Origin: JAWPMT01 sp965601475
Lineage (GTDB): Bacteria > Bacteroidota > Bacteroidia > Cytophagales > Cyclobacteriaceae
Length of the DNA: 64,000 nucleotides
NCBI GenBank assembly: GCA_965601475.1
Contig: OZ271832.1
Span: 2,728,001 to 2,792,000, forward strand
Reading direction: 5' to 3'
A program made the position numbers and the translations under genes. The notes below the pieces were generated by a model. That model searched no databases. It saw only the letters and a program-made list of their open reading frames with translations, and was not told where the DNA came from. This document shows, in pieces, positions 1 to 7,798 of the stretch (position 1 is its first letter; every line of letters begins with the position of its first letter).

Positions 1-1
1 A

Positions 2-1033
2 TCCCTCCCATTTCTTGTGAAAGACTCCATAATCTTCAGGTGGAACGGCAATCAGGAAGACATAAAGTTGATTGCCTATGGACAGGACGCCAATTTCCGA
101 GGAAATGAGGTCATTTGTGATGAAACCTGGACCGCCGGAAAGCCTTATGTGCTCACCGAAGATATACTGATCGACTCTTTGTGCACTTTGACGATCGAAC
201 CTGGCACAAAGATCTACGCGGACAATGGTGTCTCGATTTTTGTTCAGGGCAACCTATTGGTTCGTGGTGATTCGGGTCAAAACAGGGTAGTATTCCGCAA
301 TACACGATTCGACCCAGCCTTTCTACAGGCTCCGGGACAATGGGGCGGATTGGTCTTCTTTCCTGGTAGTACCGCAAACACAATAAGTCACTGTACTTTG
401 GAAAATGCTGAAACTGGTATCTTCTGTTTTGGGACAAACGAGGAATCTGCGCAGGTTTCAATCAATATGGATCATGCCATCATACGACACATGTCTATCT
501 CTGGTATTCAGGCATTTTCATCAAACATCAGTATCTCCAATAGTCTCGTGCACAATTGTGGATCATTCCTGTTTTCAGCGTTTGTTGGGGGCCAATACGA
601 ATTGGACCATTGTACCATGTCCAATGATCCCAACTTTTTCATCAGGAACGAGCCGTCGTTCGTTGCTCTGGACAATTTCCCAGACGATCCTGGTCTGGTT
701 CAAAGACTGAGGCTATCCGTCGAGAACTCCATTATCTGGGGGAACGAAAATGAGGAGCTTCTCCTGGACAATGGCGGAGGAACAATGCTGGATACGCTTT
801 TCAGAAACAATATTATCAAGAGCGATGGGCAAATCCCTGGCAATCTGACTTCCTCTGAGAGAAACTTCCCCGGCTTCATTGATGCCAATATTGACGGATT
901 CGACTATCGCTTGGATTCCTTGTCCGTGGCTATTGATGCCGCGATTGGATCCACCGCCGTAGATGACCTGAACGGCTTTCCCCGGGATGAGAACCCCGAC
1001 ATTGGCGCATTCGAAAGGCCAAAAGAAAACTAG
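2..1033 (+). CDS. Right-handed beta-helix surface protein, 5' truncated by the window edge
   Basis: The reading frame is open to the first base, so the true start lies outside the window; the GTG at 17 is probably internal. The visible part has the hydrophobic, Asn/Ser-rich ladder of a parallel beta-helix (recurring short I-S-x-S/N-x-I strands, roughly residues 90-240). It ends in the motif DLNGFPRDENPDIGAFE, typical of the 'choice-of-anchor Q' C-terminus of secreted Bacteroidota proteins. No enzymatic motif is visible. A cell-surface or secreted location is inferred from the family. The stop lies 5 bp from the end of the convergent glycosyltransferase gene. Confidence 0.6.
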   Translation, partial: SLPFLVKDSIIFRWNGNQEDIKLIAYGQDANFRGNEVICDETWTAGKPYVLTEDILIDSLCTLTIEPGTKIYADNGVSIFVQGNLLVRGDSGQNRVVFRNTRFDPAFLQAPGQWGGLVFFPGSTANTISHCTLENAETGIFCFGTNEESAQVSINMDHAIIRHMSISGIQAFSSNISISNSLVHNCGSFLFSAFVGGQYELDHCTMSNDPNFFIRNEPSFVALDNFPDDPGLVQRLRLSVENSIIWGNENEELLLDNGGGTMLDTLFRNNIIKSDGQIPGNLTSSERNFPGFIDANIDGFDYRLDSLSVAIDAAIGSTAVDDLNGFPRDENPDIGAFERPKEN

Positions 1034-1038
1034 GCGAA

Positions 1039-2673
1039 CTAATTCACCGTGAAAACGCCACTGTTGTTGGAAGGTGCCAGAATGCCATCATCAATAGCCA
1101 GGGTGTAAGTGCCAGGAGCAACATTCTCCAGAGAAGATAACGACAAGACCAATTGCCCTTTTGGAGGGACGACCACTACCTGCTCACTCATGTACATAGG
1201 CAAATATTGATGCCTTTCGAGATCATGCAGGTACAACTTGCCTCCCGCTTCTCCCAATCCAATCGGGGTTGACCGGTGATTCAGAACCTTAACCTGCAAA
1301 TTCAACTCGCCATTCGAGTATTGCCGGTCAACAACCTCACATATGATATTCTGAAAGGAGGCGAAGGATTTCACCTGCTCATAATACACTTTGCGCTTGC
1401 CTGACTGCAAAGCGTCGGAACCTGGAAAAGAGTCCTTTTTCACGATTGTCGCGGGCATGCCCTGAGCAGAATCCTCGACGTGCCACATCCAATATTGTGA
1501 TTTTTTGCGGAATCCCGGATAGAAGGCAACACTCCTTCTGCCTGTGTAGAAGGCATACATAGACGGTTCCTTCAGGTCATTTTCATAGACCAGGAATCCA
1601 TCTTTCGGAGCAATCGTCGACAGCTCTTGCGCCCAACTTTCCTGGCCACGAACGTAGTTGGGGCCAATTTTCTCCGAGGGAACCAGGGGCCATATAAGTT
1701 GCAAACGAAGGAAAAACGTCAACAGGATCCACGGAGTCAGCGCCCAGACGACCAACCTGGTCTGTGTCCTGAGGTATGCTGCAGCCAAAAAAATGGCTGG
1801 AAAATACGCTAATGATGTCCATTGAATATGGACAAAGCCCCTGAATGAGGCCAAAAGAAAAAATAGATAGACGCCCAGCACGAGGAACTTGAGGTCTTTT
1901 TCAAAAATCGCTTTCGGTTTGTAGAGAATGGCAAACGGGATTACGAGCCCTACTGCGCCCAGTTGCTGTCCGAGAAATTCCAAAACATCAGAAACTGCAA
2001 AACTCTGGGTGCGACCTGCCAAATGAAATCGGAACGATGGGAAGTCATGGATATACTGCCAGTACAAATGGGGTATAAAGAGTATCGAGGCGATCAGAAA
2101 TACCAGATAGGGCCAGGTTTTCAACAAATTGGACGGGCGTCGCAATACAACAAGGGGCAGAACCAACACCGCGTAATACTTGGAATAAAGCATACCGGCC
2201 ATCATGCAGGACATGAGCAGGACCAGCTTCAAATCATTGGTTTCCAGAAATCTGCGGTAGGCATAGAGGAAAGCCACAAGAAAAAACAACAATGGCCCAT
2301 CAGGAAACACCATGAAGGACAGGTAGTGCAAAAAGGGAACGGAAAGGAGCAGCACATAAGTAAGCGAGAGCCGACTCCTAGGGGTCATTTTCAGTAGCAT
2401 GCCAACCGCTGCGGAATACAGCAGGACGTTGCCCAGGCGGAGACCTATTTCCTTTTCAAAGAGCAGTTGTCCAAGACTGGCAAATAGTGCCACCATAGGT
2501 GGATGATCGTAGTAGCCCCATTGCAACCTCTGGGTATACAGCCAGTAATAGCTTTCGTCGTTGTGAACCTCGGTGAAAAAGGCTTGCGCCAAATTCAATA
2601 AGGTCCAAATCAACAAGAAACCACCAGGTGGTAAACGCTTAGCGAGTGACAAAAAGGTTAGATATTTGGACAT
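1039..2673 (-). CDS. Membrane glycosyltransferase, GT39/ArnT-like (PMT_2 family)
   Basis: This 544-residue integral membrane protein has many hydrophobic helices up to about residue 340 and then a roughly 200-residue soluble C-terminal part rich in beta-type sequence. The first loop carries Asp39-Glu40 in HNDESYYW and then YYDHPPM (54-60). This is the acidic and DHPP signature of lipid-linked-sugar glycosyltransferases of the GT39/GT83 kind, which transfer a sugar from an isoprenyl phosphate carrier to lipid or protein on the periplasmic face. The acceptor cannot be told from sequence. The ATG shares two bases with the ATG of the divergent yjbQ gene, so each gene's promoter must lie inside the other gene, or one true start is further downstream. 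Confidence 0.75.
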   Translation of the reverse strand: MSKYLTFLSLAKRLPPGGFLLIWTLLNLAQAFFTEVHNDESYYWLYTQRLQWGYYDHPPMVALFASLGQLLFEKEIGLRLGNVLLYSAAVGMLLKMTPRSRLSLTYVLLLSVPFLHYLSFMVFPDGPLLFFLVAFLYAYRRFLETNDLKLVLLMSCMMAGMLYSKYYAVLVLPLVVLRRPSNLLKTWPYLVFLIASILFIPHLYWQYIHDFPSFRFHLAGRTQSFAVSDVLEFLGQQLGAVGLVIPFAILYKPKAIFEKDLKFLVLGVYLFFLLASFRGFVHIQWTSLAYFPAIFLAAAYLRTQTRLVVWALTPWILLTFFLRLQLIWPLVPSEKIGPNYVRGQESWAQELSTIAPKDGFLVYENDLKEPSMYAFYTGRRSVAFYPGFRKKSQYWMWHVEDSAQGMPATIVKKDSFPGSDALQSGKRKVYYEQVKSFASFQNIICEVVDRQYSNGELNLQVKVLNHRSTPIGLGEAGGKLYLHDLERHQYLPMYMSEQVVVVPPKGQLVLSLSSLENVAPGTYTLAIDDGILAPSNNSGVFTVN

Positions 2674-3088
2674 GGCTATTTTTCAGGAACCGCTCAGGCT
2701 CCAACCAATGCGCAGAGGATTTCATCTCATTACACATCAGATTGAAAAACTAATTCAACACAATCAAATTGAGACGGGAATTTGCCACATATTCATCCAG
2801 CACACATCAGCGAGCCTGACAATCAACGAAAATGCGGATCCCACAGTCCGAGCCGACTTTGAGACGCATTTCAACCGGATGGTCCCTGAAGGAAACCAAC
2901 ACTACTTGCACAACTATGAAGGTAGTGACGACATGCCCGCCCACCTGAAGTCCTCTATACTGGGATCCTCCGTCTCTGTGCCCCTCACCAACTACAGGTT
3001 GAATCTCGGAACCTGGCAGGGCATTTACCTCTGCGAGCATCGAGACTATGGCTCCGCTCGGGATTTGATCGTGACGATCTACGGATAG
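2672..3088 (+). CDS. yjbQ: YjbQ family protein (UPF0047)
   Basis: This is a 138-residue protein of the YjbQ/UPF0047 family, whose members show weak thiamine-phosphate synthase activity; the physiological role is unclear. The family signatures are present: HTSASLTINENADP in the middle and GTWQGIYLCEHRD near the C-terminus, which hold the conserved His, Asp and Glu residues of the active-site cleft. The frame stays open upstream to 2573, but that extension is the antisense of the glycosyltransferase N-terminus. The ATG at 2672 gives the usual family length. It is followed by 262 bp without a gene. Confidence 0.85.
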   Translation: MAIFQEPLRLQPMRRGFHLITHQIEKLIQHNQIETGICHIFIQHTSASLTINENADPTVRADFETHFNRMVPEGNQHYLHNYEGSDDMPAHLKSSILGSSVSVPLTNYRLNLGTWQGIYLCEHRDYGSARDLIVTIYG

Positions 3089-3350
3089 CTTTTGCATAAC
3101 CTGGTTTTTAGAGCGGCAAAGGAATATCCCCTGGATCAGCGGAAATTCCTGCTTTCGGCTATATCCCGAAAATCATCGGGATGCCACCTCAATCAGGGCT
3201 ATTTGGCCAGGTAGTCCTTCCAATTCTGAAATAAGGTTGGTTACAGGAGTCCTGCAATTCACTACATTCAATCAGCAGTTCGTGTCATTGCTGTTTTTTT
3301 CTGTCCTGTGATAGATCAAGTTTGTATCATCAAGTAAAAGGTCAAAAACG

Positions 3351-4832
3351 ATGCAGTCAAATCAACCCAAAGGTCAAAAACGCAAACTACTGATGATCGC
3401 CGCCGGAGTACTGGCGGCGATCATTTCCATGCTCATTCCGGTGGATTCACAAGGTCAGGTCACTTTTCGCTCGCGAACTGTGAATGAAGATAAAGGTAAG
3501 ACCACCGTCAAACTCAACGATTGGCAGAAGAAATACAAAATTGAATTTGAAGGTGATTTTGAGCTTTCTGATGATGATACGGATATCGTTAGCGTATCCA
3601 GAGGAGGGTACTTCGAAATCAGTCGATCCGCCTTTGGCAGCAAAAGAAGGGTCGTCATCGAGAGTGACAGCCGTGGTGCGCTGATCAAAGACTACTATGT
3701 AGGCAACGATCGCCTCGACTTCGAGCCTGAAGGTCGTGAATGGCTTGCTGAAGTTTTGCCGGAAATCGTAAGAAGTACGACCATCGGTGCTGAGTCCAGG
3801 GTCAACCGTTTCTACAGACAAGGTGGAGTTGATGAGGTGTTGGGTGAAGTTGATGAACTCGACGGCGATTATCTGAAGAGTCATTATTTGAAAATTCTGC
3901 TGCAAAACGATGATCTCTCCGACCGGGAGCTGGCCACGGTCATTCGAGAGGGCTCAGACGAATTAAGTTCTGACTATTACATTTCCGAACTGCTCAAAGA
4001 CAATGAACGGCGGTTTCTGGCCAACGAAGAAACCCTGGTGGCTTACATCGAAGCCTCTGAAGAAATCAGCTCCGATCATTACAGGTCCGAGGTTTTAAGA
4101 AAAGCCTTGCGGAACAACGATCTCAACGGCGATATATTGGAGGCTATTCTGCAATCCGCAGAAGACATCAGCTCCGACCATTATCTGACGGAAATACTCA
4201 AAGAGACCCTTGACGAAAGAGAATTGAGCGATGAACTTATCCAGTTGGTCATTCGGTCTTCGCGCTCCATTAGTTCCGATCATTATCAGACTGAGCTTTT
4301 CCGTGAAGCCTTACAACATGATCAGATCTCATCAAAAAGCTATTGGGAAATCGTGGATGCTGCAGGACAAATCGCTTCGGACCACTACAAGACCGAACTT
4401 TTCAAGGACCTGTTGGAGGAAGACGTAGAGGAGGATGTCATGATCAAAATGTTAGAAAACATAGAAGACGACATCTCCTCAGATCATTACTCTCACGTAC
4501 TGCTTACCAAAATAATCTCCGAGCACACACTCTCACCAGAAGCTTTTGACGCCTTTGTCAATGCGGTGGCTGATGTGAACTCCGACCACTATGGGTCCCA
4601 AATCATCCAAAGTGCGGCAGACCATGCGATGCTGACCGAAGAACTCATCCTTGGATTGATAGAAGTTTCCATGGAAATCAACTCTGATTACTATCTATCT
4701 GAAGCGCTTCAGTCTCTGGCGCCCTACATCAATGAAATCAACAGTTCGAGGTTGAAAGACGCTTATCGTAGCGCGGCGAAAGAGATTAACTCCGATACTT
4801 ACTACGGACGAGCCATGAAGGCCCTGGATTAA
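3351..4832 (+). CDS. Secreted protein of 34-residue alpha-helical repeats (SDHY repeats)
   Basis: The 493-residue protein starts with a basic, hydrophobic signal sequence (residues 11-35, cleavage probably near Gln36). An acidic N-terminal domain (about 36-160) contains DDDTDIVSVSRGGYFEI. The rest is an array of helical repeats. The tyrosine of the motif S-D-[HY]-Y falls at residues 210, 244, 278, 312, 346, 380, 414 and 448, exactly 34 apart, with flanking copies at 179 and 484. Each unit reads roughly I-x-S-D-H-Y-x-x-E-L-[LF]-x-x-x-L followed by a second helix. From memory, a similar N-terminal domain and repeat occur in periplasmic parts of M56/BlaR1-type sensors; no peptidase is present here. 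The gene ends 35 bp before the LytS kinase and may be co-transcribed with it. Function unknown. Confidence 0.75.
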   Translation: MQSNQPKGQKRKLLMIAAGVLAAIISMLIPVDSQGQVTFRSRTVNEDKGKTTVKLNDWQKKYKIEFEGDFELSDDDTDIVSVSRGGYFEISRSAFGSKRRVVIESDSRGALIKDYYVGNDRLDFEPEGREWLAEVLPEIVRSTTIGAESRVNRFYRQGGVDEVLGEVDELDGDYLKSHYLKILLQNDDLSDRELATVIREGSDELSSDYYISELLKDNERRFLANEETLVAYIEASEEISSDHYRSEVLRKALRNNDLNGDILEAILQSAEDISSDHYLTEILKETLDERELSDELIQLVIRSSRSISSDHYQTELFREALQHDQISSKSYWEIVDAAGQIASDHYKTELFKDLLEEDVEEDVMIKMLENIEDDISSDHYSHVLLTKIISEHTLSPEAFDAFVNAVADVNSDHYGSQIIQSAADHAMLTEELILGLIEVSMEINSDYYLSEALQSLAPYINEINSSRLKDAYRSAAKEINSDTYYGRAMKALD

Positions 4833-4867
4833 ATATTATTTAGCAGTTTTCTTTCCAACTTTACCGG

Positions 4868-5869
4868 GTGTTCTCAGGCTTCTCCTCTTTGTTGAAAACG
4901 ATCGGCATCTCATTTGCCGGTGGGGCCATCTACGGATGGCTGCTTTTTCTGTACCTGTCTGTGGGCGAAGAAGCATTCCAGGAATCCGCGCTGATCGCAT
5001 TCATTGTAGGAGGTGGGGTCTCCACACCCATAATGGTGCTTTCTGCAAAGCTGCTAAACCAGAAAATCCCCTGGAGGCAAAAGACAAGCCTCCGGATGGT
5101 GACAGGGATAGTGTCGACCCTTCTAATTTTGTCCCTCTGCTACTTGGTCATATTGCCAGGGATCTTTGGCATGCTCGCTTCAGCAAAGTATAAAATCGGT
5201 ATTCTCATCCTAGTCTCCGCGATTGTCTTCAACGTAATATATTTCGCTGTTTACTCCGTTTATCAATTTTCAAGGATGCAGATACTGTATGTTGAAAATC
5301 AGCGACAGCAGATGGAGCTGCAATTGCAGGCTTTGAGGAGCCAGCTAAGTCCGCATTTTCTCTTCAACTGTCTGAATACAATCTCGGCACTCATCTACCG
5401 AGACCTTGGCCGGAGTGAGAAGTTTATCAGACAATTGGCCAAGACATATCAATACACCATCAATACAAAAGAAAGGCTCACCATTCCGCTGAGCCGGGAA
5501 CTTGAGTTCGTCAAGGCGTACCAGTTTTTGCTCAGCGTTAGATTCGAAGATCAAGTCGATATCAAAATTGAGATAGACGAGAAGACTTCGGAGTATCTGG
5601 TGCCCCCGATGACCATACAGCTGCTGGTGGAGAACGCTGTGAAGCATAATACGATTTCCAGGGACCAAAAGCTATGGATAGAAATTGTTGATGAGAAGTC
5701 CTGGCTTATTGTCCGAAATAATAAGACGAAAACACCTCCACGCACACCGTCCTTCAAAATTGGCTTGGAGAATATCAAAGGTCGATATCAACTTTTAGGA
5801 AATAGAAATATAAATGTTGTGAATGGGGAAGAAGACTTCCAGATCTGGTTACCGGTAATACACGCATGA
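4868..5869 (+). CDS. LytS-type sensor histidine kinase
   Basis: This 333-residue inner-membrane kinase has four predicted membrane helices (about 12-32, 42-60, 78-100 and 110-132), no large periplasmic domain, a short coiled coil and then a His_kinase domain. The phosphoacceptor is His163 in LSPHFLFNCLN, the N-box Asn is Asn256 in LLVENAVKHN, and the G-box is GLENIKGRYQLL (299-310). All the catalytic elements of a LytS/YehU-type kinase are therefore present. The start is a GTG. The stop overlaps the ATG of the next gene (ATGA), so the two are translationally coupled. The partner is the LytTR regulator two genes downstream. Confidence 0.88.
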   Translation: MFSGFSSLLKTIGISFAGGAIYGWLLFLYLSVGEEAFQESALIAFIVGGGVSTPIMVLSAKLLNQKIPWRQKTSLRMVTGIVSTLLILSLCYLVILPGIFGMLASAKYKIGILILVSAIVFNVIYFAVYSVYQFSRMQILYVENQRQQMELQLQALRSQLSPHFLFNCLNTISALIYRDLGRSEKFIRQLAKTYQYTINTKERLTIPLSRELEFVKAYQFLLSVRFEDQVDIKIEIDEKTSEYLVPPMTIQLLVENAVKHNTISRDQKLWIEIVDEKSWLIVRNNKTKTPPRTPSFKIGLENIKGRYQLLGNRNINVVNGEEDFQIWLPVIHA

Positions 5870-6885
5870 GGAGCTTGTTCATACATAATGTCTTCTTTCG
5901 ACTGATCGGACCCGCTTTCATTGGCACGACAATCTATTTGCTGATACTCCTAATCAACAATTCTGTGGAATTGCTTGATGATCTCTTTGCCAATCAGGAA
6001 TTATATCTATGTGTAGCATTGGCCTACGTCGTCTTCGAAGCCAACAGGTTGGCCATCATCGTCATACATGCCAAAACCCAGAAGCTGGCTTTCTGGATAC
6101 AGATGTCAATGCAGCTTTTGGGGGCAACTTCCATCATGTTGCTTGCTGTTGGGTTTGCAGTGAAGTATTACTTTGAGAACTTTCTTGGCTATCCTCCCAG
6201 CAGCAGCGAATATTGGATCTTCTTTGCCATTTATGGTTTCAGTACGATTTTATATTTGACATTGCATTTTAGCAACCTGTTTCTATACAAGGAGAATCGT
6301 ATGCGCATTGAGAAGGAAGAGTTCCTGAGAGAAGGCCTGGAGTTTGAGTTCAGAAACTTCAAGCGGGAAATGAATCCAAACTTATTGCTTGAAAGCCTAG
6401 AATCCTTGATCGCCATGATCGATGGAAAACCAGATACTGCCGATGAGCTAATCGACGAGCTATCGGTAGTCTATCGCTATATTCTCGGCAGCAAGAGCTC
6501 AGAGCTCGTGCCTGTTACGGAGGAACTTCAAACTGTGCAGCATTTGATCAACCTCTTTTGGTATCAAGGCAAAGACATTGACTTTCAGCAGCACATCCAG
6601 ACAGGTCTTTGCGTGCCTGGCATATTCCTGCATATCGTAGAATGGTTGGTTAAATCTTCGATTCACTCCACCGTCAACCCCATGCGTATCGACGTCACAA
6701 GCATAGACAACACGATCATTGTTGAAAGCGAAAGAAAAGAAAGGCTGGCTGCGTCGGATTTGGAACTCAAAGATTTTGAGCGGGCATACGAGTTTTACAG
6801 CGCTGACAGCATTGCAGTGAGCAAAGAAGAAGGATACATCTTGATCAAAATACCCATGCTTTTGGAAGAGGAGGTGGTCACATGA
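5866..6885 (+). CDS. Degenerate LytS-like protein (pseudokinase)
   Basis: This 339-residue protein has the same layout as the preceding kinase: four hydrophobic helices (about 12-31, 46-68, 78-100 and 115-140), a linker and a region alignable to the His_kinase domain. The phosphoacceptor motif SPHFLFNCL is replaced by NPNLLLESL, with Asn172 where the His should be. The N-box VENAVKHN is replaced by VEWLVKSS (Trp260 for Asn), and no G-box is recognisable. It should therefore neither autophosphorylate nor bind ATP normally. The frame is intact, and both ends overlap neighbouring genes by 4 bp (ATGA), so this is not a decayed pseudogene. A role as regulatory partner of the active kinase, for example as a heterodimer, is inferred. 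Confidence 0.75.
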   Translation: MRSLFIHNVFFRLIGPAFIGTTIYLLILLINNSVELLDDLFANQELYLCVALAYVVFEANRLAIIVIHAKTQKLAFWIQMSMQLLGATSIMLLAVGFAVKYYFENFLGYPPSSSEYWIFFAIYGFSTILYLTLHFSNLFLYKENRMRIEKEEFLREGLEFEFRNFKREMNPNLLLESLESLIAMIDGKPDTADELIDELSVVYRYILGSKSSELVPVTEELQTVQHLINLFWYQGKDIDFQQHIQTGLCVPGIFLHIVEWLVKSSIHSTVNPMRIDVTSIDNTIIVESERKERLAASDLELKDFERAYEFYSADSIAVSKEEGYILIKIPMLLEEEVVT

Positions 6886-7643
6886 ATGTCCTGATCATAG
6901 AGGATGAGACACCCGCTGCCGAAAAAATCGCCAGATACCTTCAGAAGTATGATTCCGGTATTCGCATATTAGCCACGTTGCAAAGTGTGGAAGATTCCGT
7001 CAGTTGGCTCCAAAGCAATACCCAACCTCTGGATCTCATATTGTCAGATATTCAACTCACAGATGGTTTGAGTTTTGAGATCTTCCAGAAAGTCGATGTG
7101 TCCACGCCCGTTATTTTCACCACGGCCTACGACGAATATGCGCTGGATGCCTTCAAAATGAACAGTGTGGGCTACTTATTGAAACCAGTCACTTTCCTTG
7201 ATCTCTCCAACGCTATCAGGAAGATTGACTCATTGAAAGCTGGGTTGAATACCAGCAATGTCGTATCAAAAGTAGCAGAAGACGTACAGACCAAAAGCTA
7301 CAAAAAGCGGTTTCTGGTGAAGGTAGGGGAACACATCAACTCAGTGAAGTCCTCGGATATCAGCCTGTTCTTTGCCGATGGGAGAACCGTCTACCTGGTC
7401 AATACAGACGGCAAGAAGTTCATTGTCGATTTCAAAATGGAAAACCTCGAAGAATTATTGAATCCCAAGGAGTTCTTTCGGGCCAACCGGTCATTCATCT
7501 TAAATATCAATGGTATTAGGGACGTTCTGGTCTATTCTAATAGTCGCCTCAAAATCACACTCCATTTGCCCTTCGAAAAAGACATCATTGTGAGCCGGGA
7601 ACGTGTAGGTGAATTCAAGAATTGGTTTGACGGCCAGGGATGA
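6882..7643 (+). CDS. LytTR family DNA-binding response regulator
   Basis: This 253-residue regulator has an N-terminal receiver with acidic pocket Glu7-Asp8-Glu9, phosphoacceptor Asp56 in LILSDIQLTDG, Thr80/81 and Lys101 (LLKPV). A LytTR DNA-binding domain covers about residues 140-250 (YLVNTDGKKFIVDFKMENLE, then FFRANRSFILN). It is the last gene of the overlapping three-gene kinase, pseudokinase and regulator set, and its ATG overlaps the preceding stop by 4 bp. LytTR regulators usually bind paired direct repeats; none was identified with confidence here. A TACCC-TTTA-GGGTA dyad follows the gene. Confidence 0.9.
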   Translation: MNVLIIEDETPAAEKIARYLQKYDSGIRILATLQSVEDSVSWLQSNTQPLDLILSDIQLTDGLSFEIFQKVDVSTPVIFTTAYDEYALDAFKMNSVGYLLKPVTFLDLSNAIRKIDSLKAGLNTSNVVSKVAEDVQTKSYKKRFLVKVGEHINSVKSSDISLFFADGRTVYLVNTDGKKFIVDFKMENLEELLNPKEFFRANRSFILNINGIRDVLVYSNSRLKITLHLPFEKDIIVSRERVGEFKNWFDGQG

Positions 7644-7660
7644 AATATCGCCGGAAAGCA

Positions 7661-7674
7661 TACCCTTTAGGGTA
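7661..7674. promoter_or_regulatory. TACCC/GGGTA inverted repeat after the LytTR gene
   Basis: A perfect 5-bp dyad with a 4-bp spacer lies 17 bp after the regulator's stop. No T-run follows, so it is a poor intrinsic terminator. A related dyad follows the LuxR-type regulator gene at 17707-17722. It could be a protein-binding site or chance. Confidence 0.25.
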
Positions 7675-7798
7675 GTCAAACTACTCTGACATTCAATTAT
7701 TTCAGGTCTCTTACCGAAGATTTAGTTTAGAGCCAGAGTTTGCTTAATTTCGCACTGAGGCCTGCAGTGCTGTAGAACTCGCCGCTACTATCTTTTGT

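Noticed and set aside
3163..3182. ATCCCGA/TCGGGAT hairpin after yjbQ as a terminator or REP element
   Set aside because: A perfect 7-bp stem, but no T-run follows and no second copy was noticed in the window.
5866..6885. Second kinase-like gene as a pseudogene
   Set aside because: The frame is intact over 339 codons with membrane helices preserved and start/stop overlaps on both sides; only catalytic residues are lost.
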